Shown: positions 34,195 to 43,264 of the stretch, one piece after another | How positions within the stretch are numbered: the first letter of the stretch is position 1 | Layout of the letters: every line of letters begins with the position of its first letter | Assembly (NCBI GenBank): GCA_964464145.1 | Contig: CAYXFB010000003.1 | Coordinates: 22,513 to 86,512 of the forward strand | Length of the DNA stretch: 64,000 nt | Direction: 5' to 3' | Source of the DNA: UBA5399 sp964464145 | GTDB taxonomy: Bacteria > Bacillota > Clostridia > Christensenellales > Christensenellaceae | Position numbers and translations under genes: made by a program | The notes under the pieces: model-generated | What the model saw: only the letters and a program-made list of their open reading frames with translations | What the model was told of the DNA's origin: nothing | Databases searched by the model: none

Positions 34195-34497
34195 TTACCT
34201 TCTTTCGTAATATCCCTGCAAAAGCAGTATGCTGTCAGCCAGCTCTTCGGTCTTTACTTCATAAGAGCCGTTCTCTATGCTGCTCTTTATGCCGTCAATA
34301 TCGGCATGAGGCTTGTTTATCCTCTCCGTTATGGCGCTTTTGGCGTTTTTCAAAGCGTCGGCAAACAATGTCGCGTCCTTGGAAAACGCAATCTCATCCT
34401 GCTGCATTATCTCCACCGCAGGCCCCACCTTGGGCTTGCCCCTCAGCGCCTTATATTGCTCTAATCCCGCTACCGGAAACGTACTGTTAACCTTCAT
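34195..34497 (-). CDS. flgM: FlgM anti-sigma-D factor
   Basis: Binds and inhibits sigma-D until the hook is complete and FlgM is exported. 100 residues with a disordered N-terminal half and the C-terminal inhibitory helices IDGIKSSIENGSYEVKTEELADSILLL, the typical FlgM pattern. Upstream of flgN and downstream of yvyF, as in Bacillus. Its partner sigD is 5 kb upstream in the same block. Confidence 0.9.
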   Translation of the reverse strand: MKVNSTFPVAGLEQYKALRGKPKVGPAVEIMQQDEIAFSKDATLFADALKNAKSAITERINKPHADIDGIKSSIENGSYEVKTEELADSILLLQGYYERR

Positions 34498-34604
34498 GAT
34501 ATCGCACCTTTTCTTTCCAAATTTATAGGCGGCTATGCCACTTTGCCCTGTTTAGGGCGTCTCCTATTTCCTGTTTGCCTGCGGCCTATCCGCCGCGTCA
34601 CTCT

Positions 34605-35024
34605 CTATTTCCTATCCAGATTTATATGCAGCTTGTCCGCCGCCTTTTGCCCGCTCTTCTCTTTCTTCTCGGGCGGTGCCGATTTGGGCGCCAGCTTGCT
34701 GCCCAGTGTTTCGGTAAGCTTTTTCTTGCAGTCCTCGCACATAGAGCCCGTCGAGAGCGGCTTGCCGCACTTCTCGCAGAGCAGCGCGCCCGAGGCCGAG
34801 CGTAGCTGCAGCCTGCCCTCACGTAAAAACCTCATTATGGTTTTCACCGAAACGCCCGTTTCCTCCGCAGCTTCCTCTATACCCGCATTCGGGTTATCGT
34901 ATATATATTTTCTGACGTTCTGAAAATCTTCGTCCGTCTTTTTTAAGCACTCGGGGCATATCGGCCTTCCCATGAAATTGAACAGCTTGCCGCATTCCTT
35001 GCATTTTCTAACATTATCCAACAT
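34605..35024 (-). CDS. yvyF: YvyF-type zinc-ribbon flagellar operon protein
   Basis: A 139-residue protein with a zinc ribbon at each end of a helix-turn-helix: KCKECGKLFNFMGRPICPEC (residues about 7-26), then IEEAAEETGVSVKTIMRFLREGRL (about 50-75), then LCEKCGKPLSTGSMCEDCK (about 82-100), with a basic tail. The family sits next to flgM in Firmicutes and is suspected to act in regulating late flagellar genes. Role not established. 101 nt upstream of flgM. Confidence 0.85.
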   Translation of the reverse strand: MLDNVRKCKECGKLFNFMGRPICPECLKKTDEDFQNVRKYIYDNPNAGIEEAAEETGVSVKTIMRFLREGRLQLRSASGALLCEKCGKPLSTGSMCEDCKKKLTETLGSKLAPKSAPPEKKEKSGQKAADKLHINLDRK

Positions 35025-35053
35025 AAGTCACTATCCCCATTCCGCTAATATTT

Positions 35054-35866
35054 TTATCTTCTTATGGATATTGCCGTCTCATCCATTGTATCGGCCGTGC
35101 TGAGCGCCCTTGATGAGAATTGCAGCATGCGTGTGCTCCTAACCAACTGAGCCATCTCGTCCGCCATAACCACGTTAGAGCCTTCATGATATCCCTGCTC
35201 TATACTGTAGGTATCCTGAGCCGCCGCCTGCGGCGCTCCTGAGTTCTCCGTCTGGGCAAACATATTGCCGGATATCAGCTCCAGCCCGCCCGGATTCGAA
35301 AAGCTAAACACTCCCAGCTTTCCGAAGAGCTGCTCGTTCACAACATCCTCGCCTTGTTCGTTTTTAGCAGTTGTCACCCTGTATATCGAACCGTCTGTTC
35401 TTATGGATAGCTGGCCGTCCTGCGGCAGCCTAATACGCTGACCGTTCTGATCCAGCACGTAATTTCCGCTGCCCAGCGTGAGATATGTGCCGTCCGCCTC
35501 CACGCTCTTGCCGAAGGCTCCGTCCTTGGTGTAGGCCACCTCGCCGTTCGCCTGGCGCACCGCAAAAAATGTTGCGTAGCCGTTTGCATTTGCCATATAG
35601 CAGCTGGTTTCGGTGCCTTCCACCCTGAAACCCGTTTCAAAGTTTCTCACGAAGCCGGAAACCAGTGTGCCCACGCCCTCTCGCATGTTGTATTGCTCCT
35701 GCGGCTGCTCCATGCGCAGCATGGTCTGGTACAGCGCGTCTTTAAAATCGGCACGGTTGGACTTATATCCGTTCGTATCTATATTTGCCAGATTGTTGGC
35801 TATCGTATCTATTCTCTTTTGCTGCGTCGCTATTCCCAGCGAGGCAGTGTATGTGCCCTGCATCAT
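35054..35866 (-). CDS. flgG: FlgG-type rod protein (FlhP-like)
   Basis: Distal rod subunit. 270 residues with rod-family N-terminus (MQGTYTASLGIATQQKRIDTIANNLANIDTNGYKS) and C-terminus (GSNVVMADEMAQLVRSTRMLQFSSRALSTADTMDE). The middle is the rod domain with LTLGSGNYVLDQNGQRIRLP. It follows the FlgF-type gene by 15 nt. In Bacillus these two are called FlhO and FlhP; assignment of F versus G between them rests on order. Confidence 0.88.
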   Translation of the reverse strand: MMQGTYTASLGIATQQKRIDTIANNLANIDTNGYKSNRADFKDALYQTMLRMEQPQEQYNMREGVGTLVSGFVRNFETGFRVEGTETSCYMANANGYATFFAVRQANGEVAYTKDGAFGKSVEADGTYLTLGSGNYVLDQNGQRIRLPQDGQLSIRTDGSIYRVTTAKNEQGEDVVNEQLFGKLGVFSFSNPGGLELISGNMFAQTENSGAPQAAAQDTYSIEQGYHEGSNVVMADEMAQLVRSTRMLQFSSRALSTADTMDETAISIRR

Positions 35867-35881
35867 ATGCTTAATTCTCCT

Positions 35882-36646
35882 TTAAAACTTGGCTATATCA
35901 TTCACTGTACGAGACAGCGACTCGTCCGTCATTCTGAGTATCCTTTGACTGGACTCATACACGCGGTTGGTCATCAGCATGTCCGTTACCGCAGAGGCCA
36001 TCTCAACGTTGGAGCCTTCCAGCATCTGCTGAGATATGTTGTAGCCCACAGCCTGCTGAGGCGCAGCGTTGTTGTAAGGCGTGAAAAGGTTGTTGCCTTG
36101 CTTTCTCAGCACACCCCTGTCCTGGAAATCCACCACTTGCAGCCTCGCGCGCTGCTGGCCGTCCACATATATGGTGCCGTCCGCCGTGACCTGCATCCTG
36201 TCCGGTCCGCCCGGGCCCAGGTTTATGCGGCCTCCGCCCTGACCCAGCACGTAGTAGCCCTCCTGCGTCAAAAGGTCACCCGCCGCGTTGGTGGAAAAAT
36301 TCCCCGCGCGCGTATAGGCTATGCCCTGCGGTGTCTGCACCGTGAAAAAACCGTTGCCCTGTATTGCAAGGTCGGTATTTTGGCTGCTTTGCTGCAAAGG
36401 CCCCTGCTCGAAATCCGTTATAAGCTCATCCACGTACAGGCCTGTGTTTTGCGGACCCACATACTGCCTTGCCGCAAAATCGGGATCGTGCAGGCGGTCA
36501 AGCATCATATCGCCGAAAGAACGCGTCAACACTTGATCCCCTTTATAGCCTGCTGTGTCGCCGTTTGTGATGTTGTTTATGACAACATCCATCTTGGCAC
36601 GCTGCGTGAGCATGCCCGTACCGGCAATGTAAAAGCTCCTAATCAT
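35882..36646 (-). CDS. flgF: FlgF-type rod protein (FlhO-like)
   Basis: Proximal/distal rod subunit of 254 residues. Opens with MIRSFYIAGTGMLTQRAKMDVVINNITNGDTAGYKGDQV and contains LAIQGNGFFTVQTPQGIAYTRAGNFSTN, with the C-terminal LEGSNVEMASAVTDMLMTNRVYESSQRILRM. First gene of the rod pair; a possible sigma-D site lies upstream at 36694-36721. Confidence 0.88.
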   Translation of the reverse strand: MIRSFYIAGTGMLTQRAKMDVVINNITNGDTAGYKGDQVLTRSFGDMMLDRLHDPDFAARQYVGPQNTGLYVDELITDFEQGPLQQSSQNTDLAIQGNGFFTVQTPQGIAYTRAGNFSTNAAGDLLTQEGYYVLGQGGGRINLGPGGPDRMQVTADGTIYVDGQQRARLQVVDFQDRGVLRKQGNNLFTPYNNAAPQQAVGYNISQQMLEGSNVEMASAVTDMLMTNRVYESSQRILRMTDESLSRTVNDIAKF

Positions 36647-36693
36647 ACTCTATTCTCCCAATCCATAGCTATAGATATTGTTATCTACTTTGT

Positions 36694-36721
36694 CTATCGT
36701 AACATATCGCCCAAAACTTTA
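36694..36721 (-). promoter_or_regulatory. weak candidate sigma-D promoter before the rod genes
   Basis: Minus strand: TAAA (36718-36721), 16 bases, TACGATAG (36694-36701). The minus-35 is exact and the CGATA core is kept, but the first two bases of the minus-10 differ and the spacing is one base longer than optimal. Confidence 0.35.
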
Positions 36722-36743
36722 GCGTCCCCGGTCAATTATTACT

Positions 36744-37241
36744 TTATTTTTTCGTTTCGCCAAGCTGAGCGAATTTTCGCCTTAGCTCCACCTCTGTTTT
36801 GGATATATTTAGCCGCTTGGCCGCAGCCTCCACATCCTCGGGGATATCCTCCGCCGGTTCCTCCTCCGCGGGCGGCAGCTCCTCTTCCTCGCCCACCGTT
36901 ATGTCTATCGCGGGAGGCTCTTCAACGTGCTCCCTGCTTATGCGCTCCCTCTGCTCGCTTATCATGCCCAGCCCCTCGCGCAGAGTGCCCAGCGCGTGCA
37001 TATCAGTCTCTATGCGCCGCAGATTGTTTTCCATGCTTTCGCGGCTCACCTCAACGTACTGCTTGAAGGCCTCTATCATATCCTCTACCTCAAAGTAGAG
37101 CATCATCACCTTCTTTTCCTTTTCTTCTATACCTTCTTCTTCCTGCTTCCGATTTTGTTTCATGCCGCGCAAAAACAGCACTATCAAAAGCGCTACCAGC
37201 CCAAATACAAACAATGCGAACAAAAAATATTCCGCTCCCAT
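36744..37241 (-). CDS. membrane-anchored SwrB/DUF6115-like protein
   Basis: A 165-residue protein with one N-terminal membrane helix (about residues 5-25, YFLFALFVFGLVALLIVLFL), a coiled coil (about 40-105), an acidic Glu/Pro-rich linker and a short C-terminal motif, AAKRLNISKTEVELRRKFAQL. This layout matches SwrB/YlxL-like proteins that lie downstream of sigD and help FliF-FliG assembly into basal bodies. Here three genes after sigD. Assignment is by architecture and position, so moderate. Confidence 0.65.
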   Translation of the reverse strand: MGAEYFLFALFVFGLVALLIVLFLRGMKQNRKQEEEGIEEKEKKVMMLYFEVEDMIEAFKQYVEVSRESMENNLRRIETDMHALGTLREGLGMISEQRERISREHVEEPPAIDITVGEEEELPPAEEEPAEDIPEDVEAAAKRLNISKTEVELRRKFAQLGETKK

Positions 37242-37356
37242 AAATTAACCCCCGTATTCCGCCTATGATTTATAACAAAAAAATCGCATCCGGCAGCCGC
37301 AAAAATACCGCTTTTGCCTATGCAATTTTTTTGTTGCTTTATTGAATAAAACGCGT

Positions 37357-37725
37357 TCACGCGTCAATATCTATTTCAAAACCAACGCCGCCCGCAAAAA
37401 GCTTCTTCTTTTCCTGTTCACTTTTGCTTTCTCCCTCATCAGGCGGCTCTTCCTCCGAATGCAGCTTGCGCCTTGCCCATAGAGTTCTGGCCTCTTGATC
37501 CGTGTATTCGTCTTTCTCGCGCTGCTCTTCTTTTTCGCGCTCTACGCGCCTGTATTCGGCTTTTTCCAAATCCATAACAGAGTTTTCTTCTTTTACTATG
37601 CGTTCCTTCTCAAGCTGCGCCTTAAACTCCTTGCGCGACTCCATATCTGCCACGCGCTCGCCCGAAACCTTGGCCGCATTTATAGTCTGCTGTATCATCA
37701 TCTGCGTGTCTATTCCGCGTATCAT
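37357..37725 (-). CDS. small charged flagellar-operon protein
   Basis: A 122-residue, highly charged, mainly helical protein without membrane segments. It opens with MIRGIDTQMMIQQTINAAKV and ends in GGVGFEIDIDA. Small proteins of this shape, with a closing G-x-x-I-D-I motif, recur after sigD in Firmicute flagellar operons, from memory, but I cannot assign a function. The frame extends to 37812, but AGGGAGGTG lies five bases before the ATG at 37725. Confidence 0.65.
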   Translation of the reverse strand: MIRGIDTQMMIQQTINAAKVSGERVADMESRKEFKAQLEKERIVKEENSVMDLEKAEYRRVEREKEEQREKDEYTDQEARTLWARRKLHSEEEPPDEGESKSEQEKKKLFAGGVGFEIDIDA

Positions 37726-37827
37726 AGCGCCACCTCCCTTCGGCACGCTCAGTTGTTTTTCGAACTTCTTCGTTATTATAATCGTAAAACCTACGCTTTT
37801 CTTTAGTGACAATTATATCACAGCGCG

Positions 37828-39501
37828 CTATTTTTCGCTTTTGGAATATGAAAAACTGGTGGATACTATCTCGTTGTTTTCCCGCAGATAGGTAACGTAT
37901 TGATTTTCCTGCCGCACCTGCAGCACACTGTTTCCCATGGAAAGCTTAACGCCCACGTTCACCTTTTCAGATACGTGCACCTTTCCCTCCACGCCGCTCT
38001 GCATGAGCTCCTCCAACTGGGAAAACTCTATGAGCAGCTTTTGCTTCTCGCTCTGCATCTGCGCCAGCTTGGATTTCACCTCAAGCACCGCCTTGGGATT
38101 TGCGCGCGGTCCGTTCTGCTTTGACGTGGTCTGCAATGCAAGCTCCATACGCCCTATTCCCGCCGACAGCTCCTTGATGGTTTCCTCAACATCTCTGTAG
38201 CGCTTACGCTTTTTTGGCGATATGCCTATCTCCACGTTTGTTGCCACGCCCGAATCCGCGCCCAGTACCTTTGCTACTATATACTTGCCTGCGCTGGCGG
38301 TGCCTCCAATTATTGCTCCCTTACCGCTCGAAACGTCTATGTAGCCCTCGCTCATGAGCCTGCTGTGAAGTGCAAATTCTGTTTTTATGCCCACCACTGC
38401 GTCCAGCGAGGCGCGCTCCACATACTTCGCCACGATGCTGTCACCGGCCGACAGCACAGCCTTGTCTCCGCCGGCCACGCCCGCCTTGAGCGTTATGTTG
38501 CCGCCCGCTATGAGCTCGGAGCCCTCCACGATCCCGTTCACCGTTATGTTGCCGCTGGCTTTTATCACAAAGCCGGTGCCTATGCTGCCGCCTATATCGA
38601 TATCACCCGCAAAGTCTATATTGCCCACGCTCATATCCACGTCGCCGGGTATCTTTACGGAGGGCGATACCTCAAAATCGTTACCCGCGCGAGACAGCCT
38701 GCCGTCTATTGCTGATATGAGGCAGCTCTTATCCTCGGATAGGATTATGTTCTTACCCGTTCGCCAAGGCGCTTCCTTGCCCGGCTTTTGCGGTATGGGT
38801 TCACCCGTAACATCCATACCCGGCTCGCCGGGCGTGGGCTCCGTGCGCGTTATAAGCGTTTGCCCCTTCTCCGCCTTCACATACTCTGTAAGCTCGCGAA
38901 AGTTTATCTTGCCGCCATCCTCCGTGCCGCCCGTGCTTTCTCTAAGCTCAAAATGATAGACCAACTGACCGTTTTCGCCGTCCACCGGCGGCCGTGCAGT
39001 GGCTATGAGTATATGCTCGAAATAGTTTTTATTTTCGGCCGCGCTCATGACCGCCTGCTTATCCAGCAACTCCTCGCACAGGCCGTGCTCCTCGCGCAAT
39101 TTTTCGCACAGGCCCTCGGGTGTGAAGGGTTCTTCCCCCTCGTCCGGCGGGTAGAGCGTCATCCACGCCTCCTGATTTTTGCCCGCAAAATCCACCAGCA
39201 CGGTGGCTGCAAGCACATTTTCCTGCTGTGGCGGCGCTATTTTTTCCGCCTCCACATCGGCGGCCAGCATGGACTCCAGCGCAAAGCTGTTCACGCCCGT
39301 AACGCCCTTGCGCTTAACGTAATCCGCTGCTCTCTTGGAGTCTAAAAGCGAGCTTTTATAGCTTATGTATACGCCGTCATCCTCATAGAAAAGCGCCACG
39401 CCCGCAATACCCGAACGCGATTGCGTGGTAAGCTCCTTTTTTTCCTCTGGCGTTTCTTCCGGAGTGTTGTCCAACTTCAAATTGTCGTCTTGATCAGCCA
39501 T
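37828..39501 (-). CDS. FapA-like DUF342 polymer protein
   Basis: A 557-residue protein of the FapA/DUF342 family. N-terminal third is an alpha/beta region with LLDSKRAADYVKRKGV; the middle is a right-handed beta-helix of Gly-rich repeats (VDMSVGNIDFAGDIDIGGSIGTGF, SGNITVNGIVEGSELIAGGNI); the C-terminus is a coiled coil (ETIKELSAGIGRMELALQ, LEELMQSG). Family members often sit in flagellar operons of Clostridia and Bacillus; some are thought to act as cell-surface or cytoplasmic polymers, with no firm role. ATG 39501 follows GGGGGG; the frame opens at 39534. It is 46 nt after sigD. Confidence 0.75.
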   Translation of the reverse strand: MADQDDNLKLDNTPEETPEEKKELTTQSRSGIAGVALFYEDDGVYISYKSSLLDSKRAADYVKRKGVTGVNSFALESMLAADVEAEKIAPPQQENVLAATVLVDFAGKNQEAWMTLYPPDEGEEPFTPEGLCEKLREEHGLCEELLDKQAVMSAAENKNYFEHILIATARPPVDGENGQLVYHFELRESTGGTEDGGKINFRELTEYVKAEKGQTLITRTEPTPGEPGMDVTGEPIPQKPGKEAPWRTGKNIILSEDKSCLISAIDGRLSRAGNDFEVSPSVKIPGDVDMSVGNIDFAGDIDIGGSIGTGFVIKASGNITVNGIVEGSELIAGGNITLKAGVAGGDKAVLSAGDSIVAKYVERASLDAVVGIKTEFALHSRLMSEGYIDVSSGKGAIIGGTASAGKYIVAKVLGADSGVATNVEIGISPKKRKRYRDVEETIKELSAGIGRMELALQTTSKQNGPRANPKAVLEVKSKLAQMQSEKQKLLIEFSQLEELMQSGVEGKVHVSEKVNVGVKLSMGNSVLQVRQENQYVTYLRENNEIVSTSFSYSKSEK

Positions 39502-39547
39502 AATCCCCCCGTTTTGTTGCGCTTTGCGGCGCACGCTCTACCTATTA

Positions 39548-40330
39548 TTAAGCGGTGCCAAACCGCTTTTGTATTCGCTTTATAGCTTTTGAATGTATCT
39601 GCGAAACTCGCGATTCGCTCACACCCAATATGTGGGCTATCTCTTTTAGCAGCATCTCCTTATTGTAATATAGATCTATCACCGTTTTTTCGGTCTCGGG
39701 CAGCTCGTCCAGCACCTCTGTCAATAGACGAAGCAGCTCCTTTTTTTCGAAATGCCGCTCGGGCAGCACCTCGTCATCGTCGTCGCTGAGCGTGTCTATG
39801 ACCTTTATGGGCTGCTCTGTTGAGCTGGATGAGAGCACGCTTTCAAAATATATTATGTTGTACAGATAGTCGTTTTCGAGCGCCTCTTTTACCTGCGTTT
39901 CGGTGAGCTCCAGCATACGAGCCACCTCGGCCTCGCTGGCCTCCCGACCCTCTTCAAGCGCCAGCTTTTCGTAGGCGCGCTTCACCTTTTTTATGCGCGA
40001 ACGCATACTGCTGGAGATCCAGTCCTGCCGCCGCATATAGTCTAATATCTCGCCCTGTATACGCTTGCTGGCATAAGTCTCGAACTTAACGTTTCGCATG
40101 CTGTCGAATTTGCCTATGGCGTCCATAAGCCCAATTACGCCGTTAGACACCAGATCGTCATAGTCAGTCTGGTTTTTGTATGTGGGCATCATTCTCAGCA
40201 CTATTTTTCTCACCAAATACAAATAGTGCAGCAGCAGCTCATTCTTATTTTCCACGCTTTGGTCTTCGAAATATTTTTCCCACAAAGCCTCAACGTTTGT
40301 ATTCACCTGTTCGGCATCCGTCTTGTTCAC
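39548..40330 (-). CDS. sigD: SigD flagellar sigma factor (FliA/WhiG type)
   Basis: Sigma-28-type RNA polymerase subunit for late flagellar genes such as flagellin, caps and motors. Regions: NGVIGLMDAIGKFDSMRNVKFETYASKRIQGEILDYMRRQDW for region 2, and a region 4 helix-turn-helix with LKEIAHILGVSESRVSQIHSKAIKRIQKRF. 260 residues. Its antagonist FlgM is downstream in the same block. Candidate target sites TAAA-N15-CGATA-type occur before fliD and both fliK genes. Confidence 0.95.
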   Translation of the reverse strand: MNKTDAEQVNTNVEALWEKYFEDQSVENKNELLLHYLYLVRKIVLRMMPTYKNQTDYDDLVSNGVIGLMDAIGKFDSMRNVKFETYASKRIQGEILDYMRRQDWISSSMRSRIKKVKRAYEKLALEEGREASEAEVARMLELTETQVKEALENDYLYNIIYFESVLSSSSTEQPIKVIDTLSDDDDEVLPERHFEKKELLRLLTEVLDELPETEKTVIDLYYNKEMLLKEIAHILGVSESRVSQIHSKAIKRIQKRFGTA

Positions 40331-40365
40331 GAACCCTCCTCTGAGGACTCTATCCCCATGATGTA

Positions 40366-41037
40366 CTATAGTTTTCGCGCCACTTGCTCTTTAAATATAA
40401 AGCGTCTTATCTTTTTCAACTGTCTCTCATCCTCTGTATTAAATCTAATACCTATTCGGTAAATGTAAACATCATCTTTTTTCCAGTCTATACAGCGCAT
40501 CACCTTAGCGTCGAAAACATACTCCTCGTCTTTTATAAGGAACTTGCACTGCACCACGTCGCCAGATTTCCAGCTTCTGTCCTCCGTGGTGAATCCTATG
40601 CCCGTTTCGGAGATATCCATACCGCGGCACTTTACATATTCTGTGCTCTGCGCAGGCTCGCCGTTCTTATCCCACATTTTTCGCATGTATACATCAAATG
40701 AAAAGGGCAGGCGGAAACTGGCTCTGCGCTGTATCTCCTGTATATTGGATATCCTTGTGAGCCGCGTTACGGGCAGCTTGTCTATGGTGTCTCTGCCTTC
40801 GATCTCCGAAAGGAACAAAAAGCAGCGCTCCCCCTTTAGATATACCGTGTCAAAAGCCTGCCTGCGCCAGCGGTAGTTCCATATATCCGTAAGAAAATCG
40901 GCCGCCCATATAGTATTGTCCTTCACCATCTCTATGTGGGTAGTTATTCTCTTATCGTCCGCGATATCTATTTGCATTATATCGCCTATTTGCATAGGCG
41001 GTATAGTCCCTGTGCCGTTGTTTTCGTTTATACTCAT
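40366..41037 (-). CDS. PilZ/YcgR-like c-di-GMP effector
   Basis: A 223-residue protein with an N-terminal YcgR-type domain (about 1-100) and a C-terminal PilZ domain that has the c-di-GMP binding features IQRRASFRLPF (R-x3-R) and DISETGIGF (D-x-S-x-x-G). YcgR-like proteins act as motor brakes when c-di-GMP is high. Located between flhG and sigD, the Clostridial equivalent of ypfA/dgrA placement. Start overlaps the end of flhG by four bases. Confidence 0.85.
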   Translation of the reverse strand: MSINENNGTGTIPPMQIGDIMQIDIADDKRITTHIEMVKDNTIWAADFLTDIWNYRWRRQAFDTVYLKGERCFLFLSEIEGRDTIDKLPVTRLTRISNIQEIQRRASFRLPFSFDVYMRKMWDKNGEPAQSTEYVKCRGMDISETGIGFTTEDRSWKSGDVVQCKFLIKDEEYVFDAKVMRCIDWKKDDVYIYRIGIRFNTEDERQLKKIRRFIFKEQVARKL

Positions 41038-41942
41038 TTAGCGTTGCTCCTAAGCCCCGCAAGTCTGCCGAAAAAACCTTTCAGCCCCCGCGATTCATTT
41101 TGTGTTATAGTCCGTTCCGTAATATTGTCCGCCATCATTTGTATCCTCTGCGAAAGCGTCCTTGAGGGATACTGTATTGTATACGGCACCAAAGATGATA
41201 TTGATTCTGTCATCTTATCATCAAGCGGCATATAGCCGAGCATTTCCACATCGTAATTCAGGTGCTTTTTCACCACGCCTGAAAAGTTTTCATATGTGCT
41301 TATCGCGCCGCTCTGAGATTCCGCCTTGTTTATTAGCGCGGATATCCTGGGCGGCTCGGGCAGCCCCACCGCAGATTTTATGACCACGTAGCTGTCCAGT
41401 ATGGAGGTCGGCTCCGCCGTCATCACCAGTATGGTGCGGTCGCTCGCGCCTATAAGGTTAAGTATATTGTTGTTGAGCCCCGCGCCCGTGTCTATGAGCA
41501 CATAGTCCACCATACCGTCCAGCGTTTCAAGCTGCGCCAGCACGTTTTTGAGCCTTAGCTCGTCTATATGCACCAGATCCATGAGACCCGCACCGCCCGA
41601 GATATGCCATACGAATGGAAAACATTCCTCCATTATTTCGTTCAGCTTCTTCTCGCCGCTCAGCACATGGCTCATGTTGTAGGTCGAGTTCGCGCCCAGC
41701 AATATATTAACATTGGAAAATCCGAAATCGGCATCCAATATAAGCACCTTTTTCTGGCAGCGTGACAGCGCAATGGCAAAATTCACGGAAAAGCTGGTCT
41801 TGCCCACGCCCCCCTTGCCGCTGGTTATACAAAACACCGTGGTCTTTTTTTCGGCCGTGCTCTCCTGCACGCCCCTGTCCTCCAGCACCACCGTTTTAAG
41901 GCGCTGCTGTGCCATCTCTCTAAGTTTCGCGGCCTGATCCAT
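41034..41942 (-). CDS. flhG: FlhG (YlxH) MinD-like ATPase
   Basis: ParA/MinD family ATPase that sets flagellar number and placement with FlhF. 302 residues with N-terminal DQAAKLREM (the FlhF-activating helix), the deviant Walker A TSGKGGVGKTSFSVNFA, and DYVLIDTGAGLNNNILNL. Four bases after the flhF stop. Standard flhA-flhF-flhG order. Confidence 0.94.
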   Translation of the reverse strand: MDQAAKLREMAQQRLKTVVLEDRGVQESTAEKKTTVFCITSGKGGVGKTSFSVNFAIALSRCQKKVLILDADFGFSNVNILLGANSTYNMSHVLSGEKKLNEIMEECFPFVWHISGGAGLMDLVHIDELRLKNVLAQLETLDGMVDYVLIDTGAGLNNNILNLIGASDRTILVMTAEPTSILDSYVVIKSAVGLPEPPRISALINKAESQSGAISTYENFSGVVKKHLNYDVEMLGYMPLDDKMTESISSLVPYTIQYPSRTLSQRIQMMADNITERTITQNESRGLKGFFGRLAGLRSNAK

Positions 41943-41946
41943 ACCG

Positions 41947-43236
41947 TCAGCCCCCCAGCACGGCGTCGGCCACTTGCTGCGGGTCTATCTCAGTTATGTC
42001 ATCCGGCACGTTCTGCCCGTTTGTTATGTAGCTAAGCGGTCTGCCGCTCTCCTTTGCCGCGTACAGCAGCACGCCCTTTGTGGGCGATTCGTCTATCTTG
42101 GTGACGATTATATTGTGCACCTTGAGGAAGGAATAATTTTCCACTATCGCCTTGAGCACCCGCTCCGATGTGGAGGCGCTCACCAAAAGGTATATATCGT
42201 CCACATTGCCAAGGCGCACCAGCTCCTTTATCTCATCCTGATACTGCTGGTTGCTGGAAAGCTTGCCCGCAGTATCTATAAACACAATATCCTTGCTTTT
42301 AAACGCTTCCAGCGCGTCTGTTATCTCGTTTTGCCTGTAAATGGTTATCATTTCGGTGTTCAATATATCGCAGTAGGCCTTTAGGTGCTCCTTGGCCGCC
42401 ACCCTGAAAACATCCGCGTTTATTACGCCTATGTTCAGCTTCTCCTCATAGAGGAACTTGGCAGCCAGCTTTATTAGCGTGGTGGTCTTGCCCACGCCCG
42501 TGGGCCCTATCAGCATTACCACCCTGCGCTTGAATTTCGTGCACTGCACCGTCTTGGCGCTTCCCAAAAGGTCTAATATAAGGCTCCTCAGCACCTCCCT
42601 GGGATCTGCCTCGCGGCTGGCTATAATATCCTCCGTCTTTACGCACAGCTCTGTCGCTAGACCGCGCTCCACATCGCTTTCCAGCAGCTTATTGAAAAGC
42701 TCGCGCACCTCGGGCGAAAAATTTGCGTCCACATTCATGGTGTAGCTTTCCATCTTGCCCGCCAGACCGGATATCATGCCCTTTAGCTCGTCTATGCTCT
42801 CGTCCAGCTTCTCTATTTTCTTGAATTTTTCGCTTTGCTCCTTTATGTTTTTCTCCACCATCTTCTCCATATTGCTGGCAACCGAGCTTATGGCGGCGGA
42901 GTTTATACCGCCCGGGATTCCCCCGTTCATGGCGGGCGAAACGGGAATGGCGGGGCTTGCGGCAGCGCGCTGCTCCTCCGCCATTCCCATATTCATATTC
43001 ATGTTAACTAACGGCTTGAACTTCGCAGTGTCCATGAGCGGCGAGGCGGGTTTTTCCTTGGGCTTTTCCTCATAGCCCGCCACCACCTCTATCTGCTTTT
43101 TGGAAAACAGGCCAAAGAGACCGCGTTTTGTGCGTACAAATTTACTGCTCAAAATAACCGCGTCCGGGCCTATTTCTTCCTTTATTATCTTCAATGCGTC
43201 CTGCATGTTTTCCGCATAATACTTCTTCAGCTTCAT
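41947..43236 (-). CDS. flhF: FlhF SRP-type GTPase
   Basis: GTPase that positions flagella and helps recruit the first basal-body parts. 429 residues: N-terminal basic region LKKYYAENMQDALKIIKEEIGPDAVILSSK, a linker, then the NG-domain with VMLIGPTGVGKTTTLIKLAAKF, a DTAGKLSS switch and TKIDESPTKG. It follows flhA by 28 nt. Confidence 0.95.
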   Translation of the reverse strand: MKLKKYYAENMQDALKIIKEEIGPDAVILSSKFVRTKRGLFGLFSKKQIEVVAGYEEKPKEKPASPLMDTAKFKPLVNMNMNMGMAEEQRAAASPAIPVSPAMNGGIPGGINSAAISSVASNMEKMVEKNIKEQSEKFKKIEKLDESIDELKGMISGLAGKMESYTMNVDANFSPEVRELFNKLLESDVERGLATELCVKTEDIIASREADPREVLRSLILDLLGSAKTVQCTKFKRRVVMLIGPTGVGKTTTLIKLAAKFLYEEKLNIGVINADVFRVAAKEHLKAYCDILNTEMITIYRQNEITDALEAFKSKDIVFIDTAGKLSSNQQYQDEIKELVRLGNVDDIYLLVSASTSERVLKAIVENYSFLKVHNIIVTKIDESPTKGVLLYAAKESGRPLSYITNGQNVPDDITEIDPQQVADAVLGG

Positions 43237-43264
43237 AAAACCGTTTCCTTTCGCTGCCTAATCG

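Noticed and set aside
34280..34310. GCCGATAT sequence inside flgM as a promoter
   Set aside because: TAAA precedes it by only 11 bases and it lies in coding sequence.
34498..34604. Sigma-D promoter before flgM
   Set aside because: TAAA is present, but the nearest minus-10-like sequence is GCCGCCTATAA at wrong spacing with an insertion.
35693..37066. Long plus-strand open frame across the rod genes
   Set aside because: It runs antisense to two clear rod genes and the SwrB-like gene, has a His/Arg/Leu-rich composition typical of a shadow frame, and no ribosome site.
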